DNA of 64,000 bases from Cudoniella acicularis. Its lineage: Eukaryota; Ascomycota; Leotiomycetes; Helotiales; Helotiaceae. The stretch is taken from contig JAAMPI010000099.1 of assembly GCA_013054445.1 (NCBI GenBank), positions 1 to 64,000 of the forward strand, given 5' to 3'. Below the pieces are notes generated by a model. It worked only from the letters and a program-made list of their open reading frames with translations. It had not been told where the DNA came from and made no database searches. Of this stretch, positions 1 through 12,395 are shown one piece after another; position 1 is the first letter of the stretch, and each line of letters begins with the position of its first letter. A program made the position numbers and the translations under genes.

Positions 1-790
1 GGCCTATCATCTGGCTGGGGGTCGGACGCTGTTCCACTTGGGGGATCTTGAGCGGGCGTGAAGTAGGAGATCTGAGACTCATTAGTATTTGCGTTCATGG
101 CATTAAAGATGACTTACGCCTGGAGCGCCCTTGTTAGGTATTCCCGGTTTATGAGCTGTTTCGCCATGGTTTTGCGGGATGGCGTGGTGAGTAGACATCG
201 CGAATTATGAATGAGATAGTATGAAGAACTTGGAAGAGAAATCGTTTGGAGTTTATAAACGCGCCCGTGTTAGGATTGCTAAGCAAGAGATGCATCTGCG
301 AGTTCCTTACTGTACATTTATTACTAAAACCCATGATGTCACACAAAAGGTGGTGCCACAATGTAACTTTCTAATGTGTTTCCCGGTGGAGTTGGAGCAA
401 GCCCCGTAATTAGCAGCCTATTAATCTTGGAGAATGAATTGTGACATGGTACAGTAAATTTCGAACACTGCGAGAGGAATTGTACAGTAAGCCTGGGATT
501 GAGTGCACTGAAAATTTGGAAGCTACCCCGCAGATGGGATAAAGGGTATCTCTCAATCTAAACGCCGAACCGAGAAATGTCCGATATCAAGAAAAATCGC
601 CGAAATGATAAGATTAGGGATACTCAAAATTGCAAAGCATTATCAGATATCGGTTTGACAAAAAAAAGTGCAATAATGTCTATCTCGAAGGCTTTTAGTT
701 GCATTATGCTTGGTGACCAAGAAAGTCCGGGTATGGAAAGAAACGCTATGATCAATTTTCCATGCAATCCCCTAGCAATGATAGGCTAGT
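1..790. other. Left-edge intergenic DNA, no gene recognised
   Basis: Only short open frames of about 70 codons or fewer occur here, on both strands, and none has splice structure or a recognisable motif. It lies downstream of the sugar nucleotidyltransferase gene, so it should contain that gene's 3' untranslated region. A gene entering from the left edge cannot be excluded. Confidence 0.5.
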
Positions 791-2281
791 CTACATGATT
801 ACTTCGTTTGCAACATCCTATAATTGTTAGTAACTGTTTCTCCATATCGGCATTAAACTGAACTCACCCTCTTCAACTCCTTAAATGGCAGACAAACACA
901 GTTTTGTACCCGGATCTCATCACCCACACCGCACTCCTTGCCTAAAATAGTGATGCTCTGAACCTTTACGCCATTTTTGATGATGCTTGTAGTGTGACTA
1001 TTGACAGGTGTAGGAGTACCTTCAACACGAGCCCAGGCGCCTACTCTGCTGTTCCAGCCGATGATGGAATACAAGACGCAAGCGTCATGTTTAATTTCAG
1101 AGTCTTCTAGTACAATTGCCTCCTTGATTCTGGCGCCCGCGCCAACAACAACTCGAGGACCAATAGAAACATTTGGTCCTAACTTCGCAGTTGGGTCGAC
1201 GTGTGCTGTTGGGTGGATGAACACTGGGGGTAGAATGTTTGCAGATGGCTTAGCCAGCTCCTTCGAACCAGTCTGCCATGCCTTCTGCAGATATAGAGCG
1301 TTTGCGGGAACAGCAGACCCAGCGGTTTTGATCTGCCTCCAGAAATCCTTGGTCTCGTAGACGAAAAATTGCTTGCTATCCGCCAAATCACTCAAGATAT
1401 CCTGCTCTAGACGTAAAACCTCGTTTTTCTTCTCTTCGTCATCATCGTCTTGGAAGAAGGAGGATTCGAGGTTCTCGGAGGAGGGGTAGGAGACAAGGCG
1501 TGGGCGTTCAGTACGCTTCTTGATTGCGCTGCGAATAGAGGGAAAGATGCATTCGGTTGAGAAGAGATAAACTCCACAATTGATGAGGTTGGAAATGTGC
1601 GATTCGGGCTTTTCGACATAATGTAGAACTCGGCGGGTATGAGCGTCTGAAACAATGCATCCAAAGTTGGTAGCCGCATCTTCACTGACTCGCGTACCAA
1701 GAATGACAGCTTCTGCATCTTTGCTCTCAAAGAGATGAAGCATATCGTTCAAAGGGAATGAACAGCAGACATCGGCATTGAGGACGAAGAATCGTTCTGG
1801 TCGACCTTTGAGAATGGCATCACGGAAGTGGTAAAGGCCTCCTGCAGTTCCAAGAGCCTGGTATTCGCGCAGATATATGATCTTTATTTGAGGGAACTCT
1901 TTCGAAGCATCCTTGATGAACTCGCGGAAAACCGATTCGTCGTAGTATCCGATCATACAAACTTCTTGAATGTGGGGTACTTTGGCGATGGCGGTGAGAC
2001 AGTGCCAAACGATGGGATGTCCAGCAACTTCGAAGAGGGGCTGTGAGCAGCATTAGGGAATGTTCGATTTGGACCTTGAATGAAAAGCGTTACCTTTGGA
2101 AGATCTAGAGACAATGGTCTGAATCGTGTTCCTCTTGATGGTCCTCCAACCTATTTGAACTTTGGTCAACGGCTTTGGCTTTGGCTTTGAAGCAACAGCC
2201 AGCGGAACTTACCAAAATGACTGCCTTTGTTGAGGCATGTGCACCATTTGCCTTCTCTCTGTGAGGAATCTGGAGAGACAT
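791..2281 (-). CDS. GMPPA-type mannose-1-phosphate guanylyltransferase family protein
   Basis: Four exons: 2281-2213, 2150-2094, 2040-868 and 817-791, giving 441 aa. The N-terminal nucleotidyltransferase domain opens with KAVILVGGPSRGTRFRPLS across the first intron, followed by LDLPKPLFEVAGHPIVWH. The C-terminal half is a left-handed beta-helix of hexapeptide repeats (around HPTAHVDPTAKLGPNVSIGP). The tiny last exon supplies the conserved end DVANEVIM; its intron carries a perfect TACTAAC branch site. The family makes or regulates supply of GDP-mannose in the cytosol for cell-wall mannan, N-glycans and GPI anchors. Length and the RGTRFRPLS signature fit the GMPPA (alpha, regulatory) branch better than the shorter catalytic Mpg1/Psa1 branch; that assignment is from memory of the family. 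The start at MSLQIPHRE was chosen as the ATG nearest the conserved motif; an upstream in-frame ATG 18 codons earlier is possible. Confidence 0.9.
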
Positions 2282-3878
2282 CTTGAAGGATCTGGAGTCT
2301 TGTTTTCGCTGGGATATTTGGCTGGAAAATGACACCTGGGCACGATGTTGACGCGGGCCATCCCTTTTTACTTAGCGGCGTGGACGGAAGGATTTTACAG
2401 GGGAGTGCTTGCCCCAAAGGGGATCATGTGATTGAGGTCGTGCCCCTTCAATTGGTGCTGGTTTTTCCATCACAACATGAACTTTTAGCAATAATTTCAT
2501 TTAGAAGAAGGACCAACGCCGCTGAAAAAACCGCTCCGTACAAAACATGACCTCGAGGTGTAGCCAGCGCCGTTTTTGACAGCTCAGGATGTTCCGCAGA
2601 TCAAAAACCATGAGGCTTCTCTTTTTGCCCTTATTTGGCTGCGAATGCTGCTCATGGACCACAAATGAGACTCATGCTGATCAAAGATAGGCTAGCTGCA
2701 AAATGGGCTCGATGCAGAAGGTGTGCCAATTGATTCCGATCGATACGAGGGTTTAGACACACGCCAAGACCGTGGATTCCGTCCGTGAAAAAGCGGTCGT
2801 GAGGCAATTCACAGGAACGATAATAACTGCACATACAAAATAGGTGTGCTCGGGTTGAGAGAACCGTGAAAGTTTGCTCAAAGCCACTTGCCAGGGTGCA
2901 TGTCGCTGAAACACATCCTACCCCTCTTATGCAGCTATGTCACATTTCATGCGCTCTGAAAGTTCCTCGTTGCCTTTGCTTTGGTTCACGAATACAGATA
3001 CTGTTTTGGTGTTGCGCTCCGCTAAATACGATCCTCTTCTGTGCCCCCTTTCAATACTTTCGAGGAAAGCTCAAATACTCGCACTTCCCCTCTCTCGCTA
3101 TCCACGGATAATCGCCTTGGCTGAAGACTTGAGTCGCTTTCGATTGGACAACAGTCTCGAAATCGTTATGCGCCATGCATGCACTTTACGCGTCGACGTC
3201 GCTGTGTCCAGGTGAGAATGAGCTGTCGAGTTAGAGATGGTGGGTTCAACGAGATTGAGAGTAAGTCATGGAAGTCAAGTAGGTAGGTGCCTTGTACAGG
3301 TATAAGTTCGAGGCCAGGCTCACAAAAAATTGAATTGATAATTCCGGCACCTTTTGTCAGGACATTTCTACAATTGTACGATTGATCTCATAGCACTTCC
3401 GAGAACAATACCTCTTTTGCCCCGAGGTATTTGCATCTGCCAGAAATAAAGCTGAGATACCGAGTCACATTCACCTTTCAGCCTTGTCTTCCATTGACCT
3501 TCAGCCTCCGCCTCCACTTCTATCTACCTCGCTCGAACTTTTGTCATTCATTCCGAACCTGAACTTGACCCCTCCTAGCACTCCTCTCACCGTCTCGCAC
3601 TTTCTATATCGTCGCTTTGCAATACAATAGCTAGACGTAACCGGCTTTCTCCAAAGCTGTCCCCTCCGCTTCCTGAATTTGCGATTCAAAGCAGCGTTCT
3701 TTGGCGCCAGCTAATTGAGAGGTTCGTTACTTTATTTGCCCTCTCGACTCTTTGCGCAATCCAGGTGCCGTCTTTCTATAGAAGCCTGAAGATTCTACCA
3801 GTCAAGAAGCTAATCGGTGTCTCAATCTAGAGCATCTCTTCATTGTATGAAGCAGCTTGTCGACGGGTATTCAACACC
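2282..3878. other. Divergent intergenic region (shared promoter space)
   Basis: This 1.6-kb gap lies between the divergently transcribed sugar nucleotidyltransferase and dynamin-like genes. No credible gene is present. The stretch 3475-3670 is pyrimidine-rich on the + strand (CCTTCAGCCTCCGCCTCC type), which is common just upstream of transcription starts in filamentous ascomycetes, so it probably holds the dynamin-like gene's promoter and leader. Confidence 0.5.
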
Positions 3879-6800
3879 ATGACCCCTACTGAGAGACAGA
3901 TGCTCAAACGAGAGTCAACAATGCCATATGGCGGATTGCCCACACCTGAGCAGTCTATGACAAGTACTGGTAGTATCACCCCAAAGAAGGAGAGAGAAGA
4001 CTCTTTAGTCTCTGACGATTTCCAAGCCCTTCGTGGCGAGATCCAATCGCACCACGGTCTTGCGATTTCAGAGAGTTTCTCCACCCAAGCGACAGAGTAT
4101 CGAAAGCATCGTTCAGCTTCAGGTAAGCGCAAGATATTCATTCATCTATAAGGAAGGATTCTATCTCACCTTTACTCCTAATAGTTTCAGTTGATACGTT
4201 GAGAGTTCCCCCGGAACTAAGCGTCGACAATCGAACGAGCAGGCGTGGAGGCAACCCCAGCCACATCGAAAACCACGAAGACAACATGGAATTCTACATG
4301 GGCAATCGCATAGGGAGCAGCAGACGCAGCCACATGAAAATTCCGAGAGACGATAACATGGATTACTACACTGACAACCCGGCCTCGAGCGAACCTGGCA
4401 AAGGTCTCGAGATTGTGGGAAAGAAAGTGAAAATCTTAGTTGACGCTATCGAAGAGCTGCGAAAGCTCGGGCTACGAGAAATTGATACAGAACTTCCTGA
4501 ACTTGTTCTCGTTGGCGACCAGAGTGCCGGCAAAAGCTCTTTAATGTCGGCGATTGCAGAGATCAATCTTCCAAAGAGCCATGGGTAAGAATATTCTGTC
4601 TCTTGCCTTGATCCACACACTAAGTCGCCTTTAAAGGAAATGCACAAAATGCGTCGCAAATATCAAGACTTCACCTGCAGACACATGGAGCTGTAAGGTT
4701 TCGCTTCATGAGTATTACGATTACTCTCCTACCAAGAAGGGCCCTCATGCTGTCACGAAAGCTCACCCCTTCGGACCATGGATTGAAAACCACGGGGAAC
4801 TTTCTATCAAGGATTTCACTACAATAACACAGAAGTCGGAATTCGAGAACGTCTTACTGTGGGCTCAGCGCGCTATCTTGAATCCACATACCGACTACAG
4901 AGCTTTCGTTCCCGGCACCGGTTTGATCGCGCAAAAGGGGATTCATGAAGACGAGGCGGGATTTTCCCCAAACATCATCTCTCTGGAAATTTCGGGGCCG
5001 AACCTTCCTGCTCTCTCATTCTACGACCTTCCCGGCCTTTTTCAATATGCTCCCAAACCAGAAGAACAATACCTCATTAAGGCCTTTGAGAATCTGGTAT
5101 CAAAGTATATTGTCCACAAGAATGCCCTAATTCTCTGCGCAATTCCGATGTCCAGCGACCCAAGTAACTCCAAGTCCAGCGCTCTTGTGGGGCAACTGAA
5201 AGCTGAACATCGGTGTATCGGCGTACTTACGATGCCCGATCTGTTTCCAGAGAACGCAAGGTCTAACGAATATGATGCTCTCCTCCATGGCCGCGCTCAC
5301 AAGCTGCCTCGGGGTTATTTTGTCACTAAGCAACCTGGCGCGGACTTCGAAGTGCAGGGGGCGGACTATCACATTCGGGCTCGCGAAGAGGAAAAGCATT
5401 TCTTCCAAACGAATGGCCGTTGGACAGGCGAATGGAGTAAGTTCCTGGACCATTGTGGAACTGAAGCTATTCAGAATTACCTTTCGCAGGAGATGGCGCG
5501 TCAAATTGCACACAGGTAAGCTCTTTCTACTCATCTTCAAACAAAGTAGAAGCTGATGGGTTATCAGCATGCCAAAAATAGATCAAAAGATCCATGAACA
5601 ACTAGCAATTGTGGACCATAAGCTGTCTGCCCTTCCAGAACTTCCAGAAGAGAATGTTCAGCATGTTGTTCGTGAGCGTCTATCGGCTTTCAGTAATGGC
5701 GTGAGACGTATTCTGGAAGGCGGTTCTTCGGCGAACCAATTCCTAAGCTCTTGGTCAGAGTTAAGTCACCAGTTTCGAGATGCTATCGAGTTTATGAAGC
5801 CAAAATTCGTGTACACGGATGCATCTGATTTCAAAATCTCGGAGGTTATTACTATCGACTCTGATGACGACGACATTACGATTGCAACTCCCCCTATTCA
5901 AATCCGAAAGCGTCCTCACGACGGACCTGGGTCTGAACCTCTCGCCAAGAAACCTAAGTTCAGTCAGATCGACGACAGACCTCTCGCTTTTCCCTTGCAA
6001 CGTGGACACTCTGTCAAGCCTGAAGAGGGAGGTGGTACCCCAGCACGACAAATGCCACCTCCTCAAAATCCCAAAAAACTTATTTTCGAGCGCTTCCGGG
6101 CTACTGGCAGGAAGTTCAGCAGTATTACCGAACTCCGAGCAGAAATCAAGCGGTATCATCGACCAGGACTTCCTGAGCATGTTGATGATGCTGTTAGGGA
6201 GTCACTGTGCCTTCTTGCTGTTACCCCTTGGGATGGGCCTCTTAAAGTTCTAGCCGATGAAACATTCAAAATGCTCAAGACTGCCATCAACGACGTTCTT
6301 GATCGGACCCTTGGTCACTTCAAACAAACGACTTTGTACCGAGAGGCAAAGCATCGTATCCATGTCTTCCTCAACAATCTTGCTGCGGAGCAACGCATGT
6401 ATCTCGACGCGCTGTACAAACTTGAAACTTACAAGCGCTTCACTATAAACGATGAGGCTTTCAAGAGATACAAGAACGAAGAATTGTCGATCTTGCAGGC
6501 TGCACGCAAAAAAAGGCGTATCGAGATTTACGTTGACAACGAGGCAAAGTCAAACAGGAAGCTTCTCACAGGTGAACAGAGGGCGGAGAGGATCAAGCGC
6601 ATCACGGATGAGCAGTTGGGCGAGGATAAATTCCAAGAGGAGATTAGACTTGCAGGATATGTTCGAGGTTACTACAAGACTGCTGGTCTCCGCTTTGCGG
6701 ATAATCTCTGCCACGCAATTCAAGGGCAGCTTTTCAAGGAGCTTCACGAAAACATCGCCTTTTTCTTGGAACGAGAGCTTGAACTAGATCATGGCGATAG

Positions 6801-7178
6801 TAAGATCTTGTCCTGATGCATGTCTTCATTATGAGCTAATTTAATATAGGTGAAGCAAGATGCCGTGATCTGATGGATGAGAACCCCGCCGAAGCTCAGG
6901 AACGTATTTCTTTGCAAAAGGAAAAGCGTAAATTGATAGAAGCGCAAGATCGCTTCGCTCAACTTGCCCAAGAATATCAAGATGACAACGACAGTATAAA
7001 TGGGGATGGGTATGGGGATGAGGGTAGGGATAGGGGAGAGGAACACTCGTCAACTATGGGCCAGTCAACTTCTGGTGCATACACGCCGAGCAGTCACCAC
7101 AGTGCTCAATCTGACTTCATTAACCTTGTGCCCGAGGGAGACGACGGATTAGAAAAGGGGACTGTAATTAACATATGA
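3879..7178 (+). CDS. Dynamin-like large GTPase with nuclear-type insert
   Basis: Five exons: 3879-4122, 4191-4584, 4637-5515, 5568-6799 and 6850-7178, giving 1025 aa with all phases matching. The GTPase domain shows G1 GDQSAGKSS (about residue 190), a G2-region CTKC motif, G3 DLPG (about 345) and a G4-like TMPD (about 411) in place of the usual TKxD. The middle/stalk and GED-like helical parts follow (about 430-960). An insert at about 597-636 carries the acidic VITIDSDDDD stretch and then the basic pair RKRP...AKKPK, resembling a SUMO-interacting motif next to a bipartite nuclear localisation signal. The tail is charged and ends in a Gly/Asp-rich stretch. The family resembles the fungal Mx/dynamin-related proteins rather than Vps1 or Dnm1; its job is unknown. 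The start is the first ATG in frame after non-ATG codons. Confidence 0.88.
7002..7036 (+). other. G-quadruplex-type motif in dynamin-like last exon
   Basis: Six runs of three or four guanines are separated by loops of two to four bases on the coding strand. This satisfies the G3+N1-7 pattern. It encodes a Gly/Asp/Arg-rich piece of the disordered C-terminus. Formation of the structure in DNA or mRNA is inference. Confidence 0.6.
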
Positions 7179-8498
7179 AACCGTCGGGTCAGACGCTGCA
7201 CATCTGCTCTCACATTTTCGAAATTGACTGGGAGGCTTCTCGGAAGCGGTGGACAAGATTGGAGCTGGAACGGAACCAAAGTGTTGATTATTTGGTTTTC
7301 TTTACTCCTTGTTTTACGGTGTTGGTATGGAGTGGGTAGGGCACGCATGTACATCAAAAAAGCTTTGGGGTGAGATTCGGGGGTGGGCTTCGATACGATA
7401 CTTGCGGCCTTGCATGGAAGTATGGAGATCTTACATGCCGCATGTGGTCGTGAACCTGTGGAGGAATTTGTCATTTTCTGGAGTTAACGTAAAGGGGTTG
7501 TTTCCTTGACACGTTAGGCGCTAGTAATGAAAGGCGTCTAACTCAGCCTGCTTTCCTGAACATATTAACTAGTTTCAGTGTGCGTTTTCTACCCCAAGTT
7601 GGGACTTTGGAAGCGCTGTGGAGTTGTGGCATTGCTGACGGGCCCTTTGGTGCCCAACCTTCACACGTGAGTATCTCGTAACTCGTAAGGATGAACACCC
7701 CACCAGCTTGCACACCTAGGCTCCCAAATCTGTCAATGCAGATTCTGCGCAGAATTCTTCACCCGACAGCTCTTTCAAGCCAGCGAACAAGTCAAAGAAT
7801 TCGCTCAAGCGCCACGTCGTCTCTGTTCCAGCCACAGATGCACCGCCCCATCTCGTCTGCGTACACTCGCCACAGTTGAAACCTGGAGTAAAATTTCGAC
7901 CCGCCTCGCCTTCTCAGTGGACCCCACACCAGCCGCCAGGGGAGCTTGGTCGGTGAACCGCGGTCAAATCACGAAGCGCCAGCAGTTCCTGCTTTTCCAT
8001 AAAGCCTATGCGTCCTCTCTGCGGCCATGCAAATCTGTGACACGACCATCCGTGAGTCTCGGCGCACTCGCTCGCATTTTTATCGCTCTTACTTGGTGCC
8101 AGTGGAGGCTTGCCAGATTGCCTTGCTTGGTTGAGAGGATAGGAGATCATCCGCCAGCTCGCCAACCGCGATAAAGAATTCGCGCCCTCGCCCACCTGAC
8201 TGCTGCCCGAGGACGGAGAACAACGACCTTCTCCCCCGCCCTTTTGCTCTTATTGTCGAACTCCTCCTCCCTTTGTGTCTTGAACAAAGAGGCAGAGCCA
8301 TTGTCGAGGAACCTGTATAAAGCCCAGAACTTTACTTTGTTTGCTTTGTTATCTCAGAAGCTCCAACCCCTCGCATATCAGTTACGACTCACCGCAACTT
8401 CAGCCAACGAATTCTACGAACCTCAACGAATCTCACGATCAAACCCACCCATTGAAGCTGGTCTTCGATTCCCACTAATTTAATATTCAACCGCAAAG
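7179..8498. other. Intergenic region, 3' flank and promoter
   Basis: This 1.3-kb gap between two same-strand genes has no supported gene. A TATAAA at 8316-8321 lies about 180 bases before the next ATG in a region that becomes C/T-rich, so the promoter of the RS-rich gene is probably at 8200-8490. Confidence 0.45.
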
Positions 8499-10081
8499 AT
8501 GCCTCTTATGGAGACAGTCACGATTATCAACAAGTCTGGCAAAGTGGTCAGCACTGTAAGTTTCCTGCCCTTGAATTCACATGCAAAACTAATAATTATA
8601 GGGCAAACATCTTGTCAATATATTCAAGGACGCAAAGCAGGCATATAATGAGAAGAAGGCCGAGATGAAAGCTGAACAGCAAAAGCAGATAGAATATAAA
8701 ACTGCTCAGAGGCTTATTGAAGCACGGGAAGAGACTCGATCAGTTGCCTCCTCCCGGCGATCTCGCCATTCGCGCTCTTCCCGCCATCACAGAGATAGAG
8801 CCCTCACTACTCGTCCTCCACTCACCGAAACCAACCTTACCCATATTTCAGAAGGCAGCGTAACCTCATCACGTCGGAGTCAAAGCTCTCAACCTCGATC
8901 CCGACGGGCACTGAGTCCCCAATCTCCTCCGGAATACCGTCGCGCCTACCTCGAAGATGTAGAGGTTCCCAACCCCGGCCTTGTACGGAGGCACACTGAT
9001 CTGCCAAATACTACTCAGTTATCTCGACGTACGGCTCCACCCCCATATTCGGTCCACAGCGGCAGTGTTTCGAATCCCGATTTCCACGAGAACATCGATA
9101 TGAACTTGGCATACGGAGAGTTGCATCACCCCCCGCAACCCGCAATTGAGCAGGAAGAAGAGTTGCAGGCTACAGTATCCAAGCTTGATGCGTTATTGCT
9201 AGAGGCGCACTGCCTGCAACATTCAGCCACTACAATTATCTCTAATTTGCAAGCCAATCCCGAGGCTATGGCTGCAGTCGCATTAACACTTGCTGAGCTA
9301 TCCAACATTCTTACAAAAATGAGCCCTGCTATTCTTGCCGCGCTCAAGAGTTCCTCGCCCGCTATCTTCGGCTTGTTAGTAGCACCAGAATTCCTCATTG
9401 CTGGTGGGGTCGCGCTTGGTGTCACTGTCGTTATGTTTGGTGGTTATAAGATTATCAAGCGGATCCAGGCGAATAATGAAGCAAAGAAGGAGGCCAATCG
9501 CATGGAAGAGGCAATGGTGTATGATGGCCTCGAGATGGGAAGTATTGAAAGCTGGAGGCGAGGAATTGCAGATGTGGAAGCACAAAGCGTTTCTACGAGT
9601 GTGGATGGAGAATTCATTACACCCGAGGCCGCGAGGCAAAAGAAAGAGAGAATTCAAGAGCGTGCAAAGGAGGAGCGCCATAGGCGCCCGAGGGCAGACA
9701 GCGTCGTGAGTGAGCGAACTCTCAGGAGAGCGGATAGTGAGAGTACAATCGGGGAACGGGGAAGAGATCCTCCCCCCGAGGTCATCCTCAAGCAGGACGA
9801 TGCCAGCTCCCACCGAATGTGGCAAATCGGAGAGACGGAGGAGGCCAGCTGATTCCGAGAGCGGCAGGACAGAGAGAAGCAGGAGGGCGGCTGGTTCCGA
9901 GAGCGGCAAAACCGAGCGAAGTAGGAGAGAAGGGAAAGGAAAGGACATTGTTGTGAGCAAAGAGAAAGACAAGAAGAAAAAGTCCTCCGCGTTAGCAATT
10001 TTGTTCAAAAAGCACAGGGAAAAGAGGGAGGATAAGGAGCCTAGCGAACGAAGTCATAGGCCGAGGTTGATCGAGGTTTGA
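8499..10081 (+). CDS. RS-rich fungal protein of unknown function, frame broken
   Basis: Exon 1 is 8499-8555, encoding a 19-residue start (MPLMETVTIINKSGKVVST); exon 2 begins at 8602 after a 46-bp intron. The first reading frame stops at 9852 (435 aa), but an uninterrupted +1 frame continues to 10081 with the same Arg/Ser/Glu-rich composition, ending in a lysine-rich patch and PRLIEV. One extra base, for example in the C6 run at 9772-9777, would join them into 511 aa; a 127-bp intron 9706-9832 with a good donor but poor acceptor is an alternative. The middle (about residues 270-303) is hydrophobic and glycine-rich, ending GGYKIIKR, so it may insert in a membrane. The N-terminal part is basic and RS-rich; the central part is predicted helical. 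I recognise no domain and assign no function. Confidence 0.7.
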
Positions 10082-10793
10082 GTAACACGTAAGGAGTATC
10101 GGCGTACACCTTGCATTTGCATCGGGCGGAGTGGAGGAAACCACGTCAACTCACACATATGTATATTCTGCACATACCCATTTACGTTTCTGCTTTATCG
10201 CTTGCATATAATACTAGAAATATAGATTGCATTTCACGCGAATATTTCTATGTTTCTTTATCTTATCACGATAAAAGTTAAGATTCCACCATGCCAGGGA
10301 GGCTTCCGAGACATTTTCCCAACCACCCCCTTTTCATAGGCGGCTTTTCAAAGATTGCCAACTCACATCTCCTAGATTGTTTTTTTGTTGCATATCGCAT
10401 GTCTCCTAGTTAACCATAGTCAACAATGCAGAGTTTACCTCGAAGTTAGGGATCACGTGCTAGTTTTAGTAAAGTTAGCCAGCCCACTTTTGGCGGACCG
10501 AAGTCACTAATGCTTTCGCCACACGCGACCTCGGCTGGTGTTGCAGATGTCGACGATTTTGCAGGGCTCGGATGGAGAGTGCGTGTGAAGAGAAGTAAAC
10601 TATTCTTTATCTCCAAAACCTTATCTAAGTTTTGAGAGTTGCTCGTGATATTTATTATCATTTGCTTACCAGGGAAGACTGGGCATGCCAGACTGTGTCG
10701 GGGATCTTGGCTGCTATATATTGGGCTAAAGAATGCCTTGCACGCCGTGAAGTCTCGGGTGAGATATTTCGAGCAAGAAGCAAAGACGGCACA
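10082..10793. other. Intergenic region upstream of MFS gene
   Basis: AT-rich 3' flank followed by the presumed promoter of the permease gene. Short open frames on both strands overlap each other and lack motifs. No feature is supported. Confidence 0.4.
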
Positions 10794-12395
10794 ATGTCTT
10801 TCAAAAAGGTCAAGGAATATGCTTCTCATCCGTATGAGCATCCCGGAGAGGGGAAGCTGGTGCGAAAACTTGGTATGCTTGATATTTCAGGCTCTCGCAG
10901 TCTGCTCTTGGAAAAAGTGAACGGATGCTAATGATGAACAGATTTCTTCATCTTAACATTCTGTTGTCTGATGTATTTCACGAATTACCTGGATCGATCG
11001 AATCTCGCAAATGCGTATGTGAGTGGGATGAAAGAGGAGCTTGGGTTCAAAGGCAATCAGTATAATGTTATCAATACCGTCTTTACCGTTGGGTATGCTG
11101 ATTTTTTACTGTTTTGATACTACATTATACTCTGAGCAAACCTTTTTACTCCATCAGAAAATTATCAATAAGCGAGAGATGTTGACAACAGCTCAGATAC
11201 ATCATCGGCCAAATTCCCTCAAATTTAGCACTTTACCATCTCAAACCGCGTATCTTCTTTCCCAGTATGGTGATCCTCTGGGGAGCTCTTACAATGGTCA
11301 CCGCTGCAGCCAAGCACCCCCAAGATATCATGGTAATCCGATTTTTCCAGGGAATTGCGGAATCCAGCACGTTTGTTGGAACTCATTACATCCTCGGTTC
11401 ATGGTATACAGCTCGTGAGCTTGGGAAGAGAAGTGGTATTTTTACCTCATCTGGACTTGCAGGGACCATGTTCGGTGGGTTTCTTCAAACTGCCATCCAC
11501 TCCTCTTTGAACGGAACGAAAGGCTTGAGTGGTTGGCGATGGCTCTTCATTATCGACGGATTGATCACCATCCCTATCGCCATTTATGGGCTCCTTCTCT
11601 TCCCTGATACCCCAACCACCACATCGGCCTTCTATCTTACTTCTTCGGAACGTGCTCTTGCCATCTCTCGCGTTCCAGAAGTCCCAGAACGAGCACCATG
11701 GAACCTTGCTTTTGTCAAGGGGGTCTTCACAAGCTGGTACTGGTACGGTTTCGTTATGCTGTGGATCATAGCCGGAGAAACCGAATCATTTTCCTCGAAT
11801 TCTCTCCTCGCTCTCTACATGAAAGCCATCAACCGCTACTCCGTTTCTCAGCTCAACAACTATTCTACCGGCGTTCCAGCAGTTGGAATAATATCCACTC
11901 TGTTCTGGGCCACTTTGACTGATTTCCTCGGTGGAAAGCGCTATTTGGTAGGCTACTGGATCGCCGTGACGGGAATCGTTACGCCTGCAATGATTTTAAG
12001 TCCACAAGCGAGCACGGCCTCTATCTTCGGAGCTTATTATTGGGCGGGAAGTGTGTATGCTTGTCAAGCTACATTCTTTGCGTGGGCGAATGATGCGATG
12101 CGGTGGGAGGAGGATAGCTTGAGGGCTGTGGTTATTGCGAGTATGAACTGTGGAAGTAACGCTGTCAATGCTTGGTGGAGTCTGTTGTTTTTTTTCTGCA
12201 GATATGGCGCCCAGGTTTACAAAAGGCATGTGGGCTATGGTGGGGACATGTGTTGCGTTGGCCGTTTGGACGACAGGACTGCTCTACTTGACATCGAGAG
12301 CTGAGAAGAAGCGTTTGGTGGAGGGGAGAAATGAGGCCGGCGAGAAGAATTATGAGGCTGGAGTGGTTGGTGATAGCAAAGGTGGCGGTAATTGA
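10794..12395 (+). CDS. MFS permease, Dal5/pantothenate (anion:cation symporter) type, with frameshift
   Basis: Exons 10794-10872, 10942-11092 and 11197-12395 give about 475 aa if one base is ignored. Family landmarks: [18 protein letters not shown] in the first transmembrane helix, [11 protein letters not shown] at the exon 2/3 junction, [18 protein letters not shown], then [10 protein letters not shown]. These place it in the allantoate/pantothenate/nicotinate-type permease group, plasma-membrane proton symporters for small carboxylated nutrients; substrate cannot be read from sequence. At 12188-12195 a run of eight T breaks the frame: as written it ends at 12304 with an unrelated tail, whereas dropping one T restores [15 protein letters not shown] and a normal last helix ending at 12395. 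The T run is therefore probably an assembly error or a recent inactivating change. The protein is short at both ends compared with yeast Dal5. Confidence 0.85.
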
